A DNA stretch of 64,000 nt, taken from positions 1-64,000 of the forward strand of contig NZ_VRMJ01000028.1 in the NCBI RefSeq assembly GCF_009832745.1. Reading direction: 5' to 3'. The translations under genes were made by a program, and so were the position numbers. This document shows, piece after piece, positions 18,085 to 27,116 of the stretch (position 1 is its first letter; each line of letters opens with the position of its first letter). Under the pieces are notes generated by a model, which saw nothing but the letters and a program-made list of their open reading frames with translations, was not told the DNA's origin and did not search any database. Source of the stretch: Polaribacter septentrionalilitoris. Its GTDB lineage: Bacteria > Bacteroidota > Bacteroidia > Flavobacteriales > Flavobacteriaceae.

Positions 18085-19299
18085 TTATTTAGTTTCTGCC
18101 AAAGCTTTTGCACAAATATAACCACCTGTCCATGCATTTTGAAAATTAAATCCGCCTGTAACCGCATCAATATTTAAAATTTCGCCAACAAAAAACAAGT
18201 TTTTATATAATTTACTTTCAAAACGTTTAAAGTTTATTTCTTTCAAATCAATGCCACCTGCAGTAACAAACTCATCTTTAAACGTAGTTCTTCCATTTGC
18301 ATTATAGATTCCTTTTGTGAGTTCATTTGCCAGTTTTTCTAATTGATTATTTTTTACATCTGCCCAATTTTGAGTTGCTTTAATTCCTGAAAATAACACA
18401 AAACGCTCCCACAATCTTTTTGAGATCTCTGAGAAAGGAGATTTTAAAATAACTGTTTTACGAGGTTCTTTCTTTTTTAAATTTAAAAGAACATTCAACA
18501 CTTTATCTGTAGGTCTTGACAACCAATTTACCTCAATATTGTATTGATAGTTTTTATCAGCTAAAATTCTTGCACCAAATGCAGATAATTTTAATACAGC
18601 TGGTCCACTCATTCCCCAGTGTGTAATTAACAAAGGTCCAGATGCTTCTAGTTTTGTGTGTATAATTTTCACAGTTGCATTTGGAACTGAAGTTCCTAAT
18701 AAATCTATGAGTCTTTTATCATTAATATTAAATGTAAACAATGATGGTACAGGTTCTATTATAGAATGATTTAACGTTTTGCATAATTCCCAAACTTTTT
18801 TAGAACTTCCTGCTGCAAAAACTACTTTATCTGCTTTAAAAGTTTCTCTTTTGGTAATGATAAACCAATCATCACTTTCTTTATAAACTTCATTTACTCC
18901 ACAATTTGTGAGCACTTTTATGTTCAATCTATCAACTGCATTTTGAAAGCAATCTATAATAGCTTGACTTGTATTTGCTTCAGGAAAAACACGATTATCT
19001 TCTTCAATTTTTAAAGGAACTCCCCTATTCTCAAACCACTCAAAAGTATCACCTGTCATAAACTGATGAAAAGGTCCTAACAACTCTTTTTTGCCTCTAG
19101 GATAAAAATCACATAACTCTTTTGGAATAAAACACGCATGAGTAACATTGCAACGTCCACCTCCAGAAATTTTTACTTTTTGAAGAACATCGTTACCTTT
19201 TTCTAAGATAGTGATATCTAAATCAGGATTATTTTCTTTAGCATTGATTGCCGTAAAATATCCTGCTGCTCCACCTCCAATAATAACTATTTTCTTCAT
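18085..19299 (-). CDS. HI0933/BaiN-family flavoprotein
   Basis: 404 residues. N-terminal dinucleotide fold IIGGGAAGYFTAINAKE, followed by the family-specific GGGRCNVTHA near residue 45 and the C-terminal FAD segment NLFFVGEILNIDAVTGGFNFQ. Members are NAD(P)/FAD-dependent oxidoreductases of mostly unknown substrate. Its start codon overlaps the stop of the GHMP kinase gene by four bases (ATGA), which implies coupled translation. Confidence 0.92.
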   Translation of the reverse strand: MKKIVIIGGGAAGYFTAINAKENNPDLDITILEKGNDVLQKVKISGGGRCNVTHACFIPKELCDFYPRGKKELLGPFHQFMTGDTFEWFENRGVPLKIEEDNRVFPEANTSQAIIDCFQNAVDRLNIKVLTNCGVNEVYKESDDWFIITKRETFKADKVVFAAGSSKKVWELCKTLNHSIIEPVPSLFTFNINDKRLIDLLGTSVPNATVKIIHTKLEASGPLLITHWGMSGPAVLKLSAFGARILADKNYQYNIEVNWLSRPTDKVLNVLLNLKKKEPRKTVILKSPFSEISKRLWERFVLFSGIKATQNWADVKNNQLEKLANELTKGIYNANGRTTFKDEFVTAGGIDLKEINFKRFESKLYKNLFFVGEILNIDAVTGGFNFQNAWTGGYICAKALAETK

Positions 19300-20225
19300 A
19301 AAACCATATCATTATAAGGAAGTATTGTCTCAAATCCTTTTTCTTTAAAATATTTAGGAGTTTCTTCATTTCCTGTTGCCATAATAAAATCTCCGCCCCA
19401 AGCACCTAGACTTTTTATTGCTCCAAAATAATCAGGAAATAAACGCTCTTTTACGGGTTTTAGTTTGATTATTGAGCTGATAATTTTCTCATGCTCTACA
19501 ATAAAATCATTAAAGGTTGTAATAGATTTTGTTTCTAAAAGTTGATGAGATATTTCTGATATTCTGTTTATTTCATTAGAAAAATCTTGTTGAGATTCTC
19601 TAAATTTTGCAATTCCTTCTTTAGAGTCTTGCTTCTGATTTAAGTGAACAAAGAATACGTTTTCTTTAAAGTCAGGGTTAAAATCAACTTGATTTACAAT
19701 GGGTTTTTTGTTTTGAATTTGATAAAAAATTGGCGATTCATTTTGTGCACATGCAATATCGTAACCACTTCCTTTAAAGGAATTCCAAAGCAATGTAAAC
19801 GCATCAACATTTGCCCATGTAGCAATAGAGTTTATTAAAGTTGATGAACTTCCTAATCCCCAATTTCTAGGAAAAGTCAATTCAGTTTTTACGATAAAAC
19901 CTCCATTTGTTATTAGAAAACTAGGATTTAATCTTTTAGCCTCTTTTAGAATTTCTAATAAAGTTTCTGCAATAACATCAGTATTACCCTCTTTGTCTGA
20001 ATTAAAAGTAGTTGAGACCAATCTTAATTTTGCCAAATCAAAAACAGCTTCAAACCAACACTCTCCTGTATTGGTAAAACTTCCCCAAATAATTTGAGGT
20101 TCTTGAATGGATTCAATTGTTAAATCTTGCCCAAATTTTGTAGGCACAGCTAAAGCTTTTGCGCCATCTAACACTAGGTATTCTCCTGTTAATAATAATT
20201 TTCCGTTAGAATAAAAGTTTTTCAA
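19296..20225 (-). CDS. GHMP kinase, probable mevalonate-pathway kinase
   Basis: 309 residues. The ATP-binding motif is FPRNWGLGSSSTLINSIA near residue 115, and GYDIACAQNESPIFY provides the conserved Asp region. The N-terminus SNGKLLLTGEYLVLDGAKA is typical of mevalonate or phosphomevalonate kinases. HMG-CoA reductase is encoded just upstream on the same strand, so a role in isoprenoid synthesis is likely; which of the two phosphorylation steps it performs cannot be read from the sequence. Confidence 0.88.
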   Translation of the reverse strand: MKNFYSNGKLLLTGEYLVLDGAKALAVPTKFGQDLTIESIQEPQIIWGSFTNTGECWFEAVFDLAKLRLVSTTFNSDKEGNTDVIAETLLEILKEAKRLNPSFLITNGGFIVKTELTFPRNWGLGSSSTLINSIATWANVDAFTLLWNSFKGSGYDIACAQNESPIFYQIQNKKPIVNQVDFNPDFKENVFFVHLNQKQDSKEGIAKFRESQQDFSNEINRISEISHQLLETKSITTFNDFIVEHEKIISSIIKLKPVKERLFPDYFGAIKSLGAWGGDFIMATGNEETPKYFKEKGFETILPYNDMVL

Positions 20226-20237
20226 AACATCTTGTCT

Positions 20238-20305
20238 GGTCGGGCGCAGTCGAGACCTTAATTAAAAATAATCTTACTAAATATGACCTCTCGACTGCGC
20301 TCGAG
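20238..20305. repeat. TCGAG-type intergenic inverted repeat
   Basis: GCGCAGTCGAGA (20244-20255) is the exact inverse of TCTCGACTGCGC (20289-20300), with a 33-base AT-rich loop. The outer bases (GTCTGGTCGG and TCGAGGTGACA) resemble the ends of a REP-like repeat common in Flavobacteriaceae. It is G+C-rich against its surroundings and sits between two co-directional genes of one operon. Confidence 0.75.
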
Positions 20306-20315
20306 GTGACATGAA

Positions 20316-22049
20316 TTACACTAAGCTAAATTGTTTAAAATGATGCGTAAAATGTTTTACTTGAAATTTCTTCCAATACTCAAAATCAAGCGTTCCAAAA
20401 AATGGATGTACTATGGTTCTGTTTTTATCGTCTTCAAAAACTTGGACAAATCTTTTTATTTGATGTATTAAATCATCAATAGCTAAGTCAATAGTTGAAA
20501 ACGTTAATGCATTGGGTTCATGAGCTAAAAAAGAAGATTTAAAACCAGGTTGTAATTCGTTTTCTGTATCTAAAAAAGGCTTTCTTCTCGCCGTTTTTTC
20601 ATCAGAAACAAATACATCAACATCCCAATTACCATTCGCAATTTTTGTTACTGCACTTAAATGTTCTATCATTTGTTGGGCATTCATTTTACCAAAAACA
20701 GGTTTAATCTGATTATCTAAAGTGGATAGTTTTTCACGAATCAAATCTTCATCTAAAAAGTTTATCCATTTGATTTTTGGTTTTCTGAGTGATGCTAATT
20801 TTTCAACAACTGCTGAGTGAGATACTGTTTTATTATCAAAATAAGCAACCACTTGTTCTTTTTCTACATCAGTGGCATCAAACTGATTTAAAATATTCTG
20901 CAAGTGCATTTTCATATGACCATGCTGAATTCCTTTAGTTGTTAAAGCCCTTAATGCTGCAAAATTTTGCGCTAATCCTGCTGCAGCCATAATTTGCATT
21001 AATTCTTTTGCTGATGGTTTTTGCAACATTTCTAGAGATAATTTTGCCATAGGATGTAAAGCTGTTAAACCGCCAACTGTACCTAAAGCTAAAGGAATCT
21101 CAATCCAAAATCTAAAAACTCCATCTTTTACTTCACAATGAGATAAACTAGAATACTCTCCATTTCTTGATGCATAAGCATGAACTCCTGCTTCAATGGC
21201 TCTAAAATCATTCCCAGTTGCCAAAACCACAGCATCAATTCCGTTCATAATCCCTTTATTATGGGTAACTGCTCTATAAGGTTCTACTTCTGCAATTTGA
21301 ACAGCTTGTGCAAACTTTTGAGCAAATTTCTGAGGATTTTCTCCTACTAAATCTTCAACTTTACAGCTTACCTCAGCTCTCACCAAACATTCTGGAACAT
21401 AATTAGACAATATGCTCATCACTATTTCTATCTCATCATTTTTAAATTCCTGAGCAATAGCCTCCAAACAAGAATTAATGAAATTTGCGCCCATTGAATC
21501 TTTAGTTTCGAAGGTAACATGTAACTGATAGTAGTTTGCTAACTTATCTGTTTGATCAATCAACTCAATATCTAAAATTCCACCACCACGTTTTTCCATG
21601 TTTTTAGTAATGGATGCTGTAGCTGCAAATAATTCTATCTTATTTTTTATAAAATAATTTTCTAAATCACTTTTATTACCAGCAAACATAAAATGAACTT
21701 GTCCTATTTTGGTGGTAGAAATTACTGTAGTTTTAAAGCCTCCTCTTGTACTCCAAAACTTTGCCACCAAAGAAGCTGCTGCAACCACAGAACTTTCTTC
21801 AATAACCATAGGAATTGTGTAAGGTTTATCATTAATGATAAAATTTGGTGCAATACCAAAAGGCATATAAAAATTAGTGATTGTGTTCTCTATAAAATCA
21901 TCGTGAAGTTGTTGTAAATCTTTATCATCATTCCAATATTGTGATATAATCTTTAAGGCTTCCGATGAATTATGAAAGTAATTTTCAGTTAACCAGTTGA
22001 GTTTTTCTTCTTTGGTAAACTTCGAAAATCCTGATATAATTTTGCTCAT
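20316..22049 (-). CDS. Class II HMG-CoA reductase with C-terminal DinB/DUF1569-like domain
   Basis: 577 residues, about 140 longer than a usual class II enzyme. Residues about 1-425 are the HMG-CoA reductase, which makes mevalonate from HMG-CoA (GIAPNF, KNMEKRGGGILD, MGANFINSCLEAIA, HNKGIMNGIDAVVLATGND, LALGTVGGLTALHPMAK). From about 435 the chain continues into a helical domain with His positions in QQMIEHLS, IVHPFFGTLD and HFTHHFKQF, the pattern of metal-binding DinB-like DUF1569 proteins. There is no stop or frame change at the junction. A -7 box (TATCTTTG, 22077-22070) lies ahead of the gene; no -33 TTG is seen. It probably heads the operon running down to 17528. Confidence 0.93.
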   Translation of the reverse strand: MSKIISGFSKFTKEEKLNWLTENYFHNSSEALKIISQYWNDDKDLQQLHDDFIENTITNFYMPFGIAPNFIINDKPYTIPMVIEESSVVAAASLVAKFWSTRGGFKTTVISTTKIGQVHFMFAGNKSDLENYFIKNKIELFAATASITKNMEKRGGGILDIELIDQTDKLANYYQLHVTFETKDSMGANFINSCLEAIAQEFKNDEIEIVMSILSNYVPECLVRAEVSCKVEDLVGENPQKFAQKFAQAVQIAEVEPYRAVTHNKGIMNGIDAVVLATGNDFRAIEAGVHAYASRNGEYSSLSHCEVKDGVFRFWIEIPLALGTVGGLTALHPMAKLSLEMLQKPSAKELMQIMAAAGLAQNFAALRALTTKGIQHGHMKMHLQNILNQFDATDVEKEQVVAYFDNKTVSHSAVVEKLASLRKPKIKWINFLDEDLIREKLSTLDNQIKPVFGKMNAQQMIEHLSAVTKIANGNWDVDVFVSDEKTARRKPFLDTENELQPGFKSSFLAHEPNALTFSTIDLAIDDLIHQIKRFVQVFEDDKNRTIVHPFFGTLDFEYWKKFQVKHFTHHFKQFSLV

Positions 22050-22291
22050 ATATTATAATCTGTTCATTACAAAGATAAATGAACTATCATAAACCATAAA
22101 TATATTTACACAACTATTTAATTGTTTGAATAGATATTTAATTATTAAATCGAGTCTATTTTTTTAGAACTTTAACAAGGTGATCGTAAATTTTTATAAT
22201 CAGTTACAGTAAACCAATAATTGATAATGTTTAGCAATTATTTTATAAGTAAAATTGATTAAATATATCGCTTATTCAAAAGTATTACTAT

Positions 22292-22299
22292 TATATTTG
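22292..22299 (+). promoter_or_regulatory. -7 box ahead of the SPFH gene
   Basis: TATATTTG at 22292-22299 fits the -7 consensus; no TTG is found at the right distance upstream. A start near 22306 puts the leader before the ATG at 22335 and rules out the upstream in-frame start at 22299. The 22050-22298 gap is otherwise AT-rich and featureless. Confidence 0.5.
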
Positions 22300-22334
22300 T
22301 GTGTAATATTTATTTAACTTTAAACTATATACGT

Positions 22335-23144
22335 ATGAAAAATTTTAGCTCGCTATTACTCGCAATAATTTTATTTTCTAGTTGTGCTGTAATTAGACCA
22401 GGTGAAGTAGGTATTAAGCAAACATTAGGAAAGTTTTCAAATGATGTAAAAACCGAGGGCACTATACTCTATAATCCATTAACAAGTAAAATTGTAAAAG
22501 AATCTACGCAAACTAAAAACATTAAGTTAGTACTAAGTCTACCCAGTAAAGAGGGCTTGAGTGTAAATTCTGAAATATCAATCTTACATAGATTACAAGG
22601 AGACAAAGTGGCATCTGTTTTAAAAAATCTTGGTCCAAATTATGAAAATGTGATTACAAGTGTGTTTAGATCTGCAGCCTCTGATGTTTGTGCACAGTTC
22701 TTTGCAAAAGACATGCACTCTGGCATGAGAGCCAATATTGAAAAAGCTATTTTAGAGAAAATGAAAATTAATCTTGAAAAACAAGCTGATGGTATTGAAT
22801 TAATAGCTGTTTTAATGAAAAGAATTCAACTTCCCAGAGGTCTAGCAAGCTCTGTTGAAAGGAAATTACAAGCAGAACAAGATGCAATGCGTATGGAATT
22901 TGTACTTAAACAAGAAAAATTAGAAGCTGAACGAAAAATTATTAACGCCAAAGGTGAAAGAGATGCTCAATTAATTATAGCTGAAGGTTTAACATCAGGA
23001 ATTATTAGAATTAAAGCAATTGAAGCTTTTAGAGAATTGGCAAGATCTCAAAATGCTAAAGTAATTATTACAGATGGTAAAACACCTTTAATTGTTGGTA
23101 ATGAAACAGACACCAAACAAAACGGAAATAAAAGTAAAAAATAA
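22335..23144 (+). CDS. SPFH/prohibitin-family lipoprotein
   Basis: 269 residues from ATG 22335. The N-terminus KNFSSLLLAIILFSSCAVI is a lipoprotein signal with Cys in FSSC, directly followed by the SPFH/Band 7 domain (RPGEVGIKQTLGKFSNDVKTEG onwards). A charged helical stretch (about 180-230, KLQAEQDAMRMEFVLKQEKLEAERKI in the native order) is the coiled coil used for oligomer formation. Related proteins make membrane-bound rings that scaffold other proteins or proteases. A lipid anchor instead of a transmembrane helix is a Bacteroidota feature. Confidence 0.9.
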   Translation: MKNFSSLLLAIILFSSCAVIRPGEVGIKQTLGKFSNDVKTEGTILYNPLTSKIVKESTQTKNIKLVLSLPSKEGLSVNSEISILHRLQGDKVASVLKNLGPNYENVITSVFRSAASDVCAQFFAKDMHSGMRANIEKAILEKMKINLEKQADGIELIAVLMKRIQLPRGLASSVERKLQAEQDAMRMEFVLKQEKLEAERKIINAKGERDAQLIIAEGLTSGIIRIKAIEAFRELARSQNAKVIITDGKTPLIVGNETDTKQNGNKSKK

Positions 23145-23161
23145 AAAAATACTCAAACCAA

Positions 23162-23191
23162 AAAGCCTAATATTACGATTAGGCTTTTTTA
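23162..23191 (+). terminator. Intrinsic terminator after the SPFH gene
   Basis: AGCCTAAT (23164-23171), loop, ATTAGGCT (23178-23185), then T-rich sequence. Confidence 0.9.
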
Positions 23192-23259
23192 TTTTAACAA
23201 TGTAAACCTTATTTTTAATCGTTTTTTTACCAATAATTTCGTAAACTTGACGAAGTTTT

Positions 23260-25491
23260 ATGAAATACAAAATATTAATGAGGCATTTTTACCTTTTAAC
23301 AGCATTATTATTCTTTATCAGCTGTAAAGAAAACCAAAAAACAACTTCAAGCTACACTACTGGATCTAAAGAAATTACCTTAGAAGAAATTTGGAACGGA
23401 ACTTTTTCTCCAAAAAGGATGAACGCTCTCAACTCTATGAACGGTGATTTTTATTCTTTATTGAATAGAAAAGACGGAAACACAACTGTTGATAAATACA
23501 GTTACGCTAGTTTAGAAAAAGTAGCAACCATTGTAAGTAGCGCAGATTTTGCATCTATAGATGCTTTTTCTTCTTATAGTTTTAATGATGATGAAACCAA
23601 ATTGATTTTAGGTACTAACTTACAGAAAATTTACAGACGCTCTAAAAAAGGAACTTATTATGCTTATGATATTGCTTCCAAAAAGCTAACATTAATAGGA
23701 AAAGATATTCAAGAACCCAAATTTTCACCTAATAACAAAAATGTTGCTTACGTAAAAGAGAATAATATCTTTATCAAAAATGTTACTTCTAACGCAATTA
23801 CTCAAGTTACTAAAGATGGAAAAATCAATAAAATCATCAACGGAATTACAGATTGGGTTTATGAAGAAGAGTTTGGATTTGTAAGAGCTTTTGAATGGAA
23901 CAAAACAGGTAATTATTTGGCTTTTTTACGTTTTGATGAAACTAATGTACCTACTTTTTCTATGGATATTGTAGGTAATGAATTGTATCCAGATCAACAA
24001 GTTTTTAAATATCCAAAAGCGGGAGAAAAAAATGCTGATGTTACACTTCATATGTACAATTTATCAACTAGAAGTAAGAAGAAAATCAGTCTAGGAAACT
24101 ACGAATATATTCCAAGAATTAAATGGTCTAATAATGATGCTGTTTTAGTAGCAACTACCTTAAATCGTCATCAAGATAATTTAAAATTATACAAAGTAAA
24201 TGCGTTAAGAACAAGTTCGGTTTTATTATTAAATGAAACTGATGATGCTTATGTAGACGTTAATGACAACTTAACTTTTTTAAGCGATAACAGCTTTATT
24301 TGGACTAGTGAGAAAGATGGCTTCAATCATATTTATCATTATAATTTCAATGGTAAACTCATCAATCAGATTACAAAAGGAGATTGGGAAGTAACTCGTT
24401 ATTATGGCTTTAACGAAAATAAGAAAACTATTTACTACCAATCTGTAGAAAATGGCTCTATTAACAGAGGTGTTTATTCTATTGATTTAGATGGAAAAAA
24501 TAAAAAATTACTAAGCAATGAAGATGGGCAAAATACAGCTGCATTTAGTAAAAATTTAAACTATTTTATCAATACGTATTCTTCTGCTGAAATTCCGCCA
24601 ATTTACTCTTTATATTCTGGTGAGGGTGAGATGCTAAAAGTAATTAAAGATAATGCTGATTTAAAAGAAAAGTTAGCTGAGTATAAAATGACTCCAAAAG
24701 AGTTTACAACCATTAACATTAATGGTAATGACTTAAACATGTGGATGATTAAACCTGCAGATTTTGATGAAAACAAAAAATACCCATTACTAATGTTTCA
24801 ATATTCTGGTCCAGGTTCTCAACAAGTTGGAAACAAATGGAATGGAACTAATGATTATTGGCACAACATGTTAGCGCAAAAAGGAATGATTGTAGTTTGT
24901 GTTGATGGTCGTGGAACAGGTTTAAAAGGTAGAGATTTTAAGAAAGTAACTCAAAAAGAATTGGGTAAATACGAAGTAGAAGACCAAATTGCAGCTGCTA
25001 AAGAATTGGCAAAACGTTCTTATATCGACAAAAATAACATCGGAATTTGGGGTTGGTCTTATGGCGGATTTATGAGTACAAACTGTCTATTAAAAGGAAA
25101 CGATATTTTTACTACAGCAATTGCTGTAGCTCCAGTTACTTCTTGGAGATTTTACGACACTGTTTACACAGAACGCTACATGCAAACTCCACAAGAAAAT
25201 GCAAGTGGTTATGATGATAATTCGCCAATAAATTATGCAGATAAATTAAAAGGAAATTATTTGTTAGTTCATGGTACAGGTGATGATAACGTACATGTAC
25301 AAAATTCATATAGAATGATAAACGCTTTGGTAGAAGCCAATAAACAATTTGATATGTTTATTGTTCCAGACAGAGCACATGGAATTAGAAAAGGAAAAAA
25401 CACTCGCTTAAATTTGTACACAAAAATGACAAATTATATTGATGAGAACCTAAATAAAAAATCAGATAAATCAATTGAAATAAAAGGATAA
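23260..25491 (+). CDS. Dipeptidyl peptidase IV-type S9 serine peptidase (lipoprotein)
   Basis: 743 residues, or 737 if translation starts at the second ATG (23278), which gives the shorter lipoprotein signal RHFYLLTALLFFISC; the Cys is the lipidation site either way. Residues about 80-490 form the beta-propeller of DPP IV; the alpha/beta-hydrolase domain follows with the nucleophile in GWSYGG (about 603), Asp in GTGDDN (about 674) and His in DRAHGI (about 706). It removes X-Pro or X-Ala dipeptides from peptide ends outside the inner membrane. Two POT transporters follow directly (first gap 3 bases), so released dipeptides can be imported. Confidence 0.95.
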   Translation: MKYKILMRHFYLLTALLFFISCKENQKTTSSYTTGSKEITLEEIWNGTFSPKRMNALNSMNGDFYSLLNRKDGNTTVDKYSYASLEKVATIVSSADFASIDAFSSYSFNDDETKLILGTNLQKIYRRSKKGTYYAYDIASKKLTLIGKDIQEPKFSPNNKNVAYVKENNIFIKNVTSNAITQVTKDGKINKIINGITDWVYEEEFGFVRAFEWNKTGNYLAFLRFDETNVPTFSMDIVGNELYPDQQVFKYPKAGEKNADVTLHMYNLSTRSKKKISLGNYEYIPRIKWSNNDAVLVATTLNRHQDNLKLYKVNALRTSSVLLLNETDDAYVDVNDNLTFLSDNSFIWTSEKDGFNHIYHYNFNGKLINQITKGDWEVTRYYGFNENKKTIYYQSVENGSINRGVYSIDLDGKNKKLLSNEDGQNTAAFSKNLNYFINTYSSAEIPPIYSLYSGEGEMLKVIKDNADLKEKLAEYKMTPKEFTTININGNDLNMWMIKPADFDENKKYPLLMFQYSGPGSQQVGNKWNGTNDYWHNMLAQKGMIVVCVDGRGTGLKGRDFKKVTQKELGKYEVEDQIAAAKELAKRSYIDKNNIGIWGWSYGGFMSTNCLLKGNDIFTTAIAVAPVTSWRFYDTVYTERYMQTPQENASGYDDNSPINYADKLKGNYLLVHGTGDDNVHVQNSYRMINALVEANKQFDMFIVPDRAHGIRKGKNTRLNLYTKMTNYIDENLNKKSDKSIEIKG

Positions 25492-25494
25492 ATT

Positions 25495-27048
25495 ATGAGT
25501 AGTACTGTTAAATTACCACATCAAAAAGAGTTATTTGGACAACCAGTAGGATTATACATCTTATTCTTAACAGAAATGTGGGAACGTTTTTCTTATTATG
25601 GAATGCGAGCATTATTAGTGTTATACATGACTACGCAAACTGTTGGAGATGACAGAGGTGCAGGTTTAGGATGGACAAATCAAGAAGCATTAGCACTGTA
25701 TGGTTGGTATACCATGTTAGTATATGTGATGTCTATACCTGGAGGTATGATTGCTGATAAATTATTAGGTCAAAAAAAATCAGTTTTATTTGGAGCCATT
25801 ATTTTATGTTTAGGACATGGTGTGCTAGTTATGACAGATATTTGGGCATTTTATTTAGGTTTAGGTTTAGTTATTCTTGGAGTTGGATTGCTAAAACCTA
25901 ATATTTCTACAATGGTTGGCGGTTTGTACAAAGAAGGAGATATTAGAAGAGATAAAGGTTTTTCAATATTTTATATAGGTATTAATTTAGGTTCATTACT
26001 TGCCACTATGGTTGTTGGTTTAGTTGTTGCTGAATGGGGTTGGCATGCTGGTTTTGGTTTAGCAGGAGTTGTAATGGTTTTAGGTTTGATAAATTATATA
26101 TATGGTCAAAAATATTTAGTTGAAGTTGGAAATTTTACCCCAAGTAAAGGAAGTGAAAATGAAATTTCTTATGGGCAACTATATTCAAGATTATTCAAGT
26201 CTCCAAAACAATTAACTTTTGCTTCGATTTTACTTGTATTATCAATTTATGGCTGGTACACTCTAGATTGGGCATATGGTTTGTTATTTTTATTCTTAAC
26301 TGCTATTACTTCTTTATTAATGATGATATACAAAGAACTTGAATCACAAGTTTTTAAAGACAGGTTTTTAGTTCTTCTTTTATCATTTATCATGGTTATT
26401 ATTTTTTGGGGAGCATTTGAACAAGCAGGAGGTTTAATGAATTTATACACAGAAACTAATACTGACAGAAACTTTTTTGGTTGGATGATACCTACTGTTA
26501 TGTTTCAGAGTTTAAATGCTGGCTTTATAATTTTATTTGCAACTGGGGTTGCTGGTTTTTGGGCTAAAAGAAAATTAAAAGGAAAAGAAGCTTCTTCTTT
26601 ATTTAAAATGGCTCTTGGTATTATCATTATGGGATTTGGTTTCCTTTTTATGGTATTTGCAGCAATGGAATTTGAAAAATCAGGATCTTCAAGCATGCTT
26701 TGGTTAGTTCTAGCTTATTTATTTCATACAATAGGTGAACTTTGTATATCTCCTGTTGCACTATCCTTTATTACAAAATTAGCTCCAGTAAAATATGCAG
26801 CTTTAATGATGGGAGTTTATTTTGCAGCAACTGGCTTAGGAAACAAAGTCGCTGGTATTGTAGGGGAATCTGCTTCTGATTACGGAGAATTAACCATTTT
26901 TTCAGGAATATTGATTTTTACAGTAATCATTGGTGGTATATTTATTTTGATGTTAAAGCCTCTTAAAAGATTAACTCATGGAGTAGAAGAAAAAGAAAGA
27001 GATTTAAAAAATGAACTAACAGAAGGTTTCGAGTTAGCTGACCAATAA
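25495..27048 (+). CDS. POT-family peptide:proton symporter (first copy)
   Basis: 517 residues with about 14 membrane helices. The POT signature is present as TEMWERFSYYGMRALLVLYM near residue 30, containing the E-x-x-E-R motif used in proton coupling, and the LGELCISP-like IGELCISPVALSF near 415. It imports di- and tripeptides. Three bases after the DPP IV gene, hence the same transcript. Confidence 0.95.
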   Translation: MSSTVKLPHQKELFGQPVGLYILFLTEMWERFSYYGMRALLVLYMTTQTVGDDRGAGLGWTNQEALALYGWYTMLVYVMSIPGGMIADKLLGQKKSVLFGAIILCLGHGVLVMTDIWAFYLGLGLVILGVGLLKPNISTMVGGLYKEGDIRRDKGFSIFYIGINLGSLLATMVVGLVVAEWGWHAGFGLAGVVMVLGLINYIYGQKYLVEVGNFTPSKGSENEISYGQLYSRLFKSPKQLTFASILLVLSIYGWYTLDWAYGLLFLFLTAITSLLMMIYKELESQVFKDRFLVLLLSFIMVIIFWGAFEQAGGLMNLYTETNTDRNFFGWMIPTVMFQSLNAGFIILFATGVAGFWAKRKLKGKEASSLFKMALGIIIMGFGFLFMVFAAMEFEKSGSSSMLWLVLAYLFHTIGELCISPVALSFITKLAPVKYAALMMGVYFAATGLGNKVAGIVGESASDYGELTIFSGILIFTVIIGGIFILMLKPLKRLTHGVEEKERDLKNELTEGFELADQ

Positions 27049-27063
27049 AATTATTACATATAA

Positions 27064-27097
27064 AAACCTCATAAATATTACTTTATGAGGTTTTTTG
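27064..27097 (+). terminator. Intrinsic terminator between the two POT genes
   Basis: AAACCTCATAAA (27064-27075) pairs with TTTATGAGGTTT (27082-27093), followed by T and G. It probably attenuates or ends transcription before the second transporter gene. Confidence 0.85.
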
Positions 27098-27116
27098 TTT
27101 TTAAAATTTAACGATT

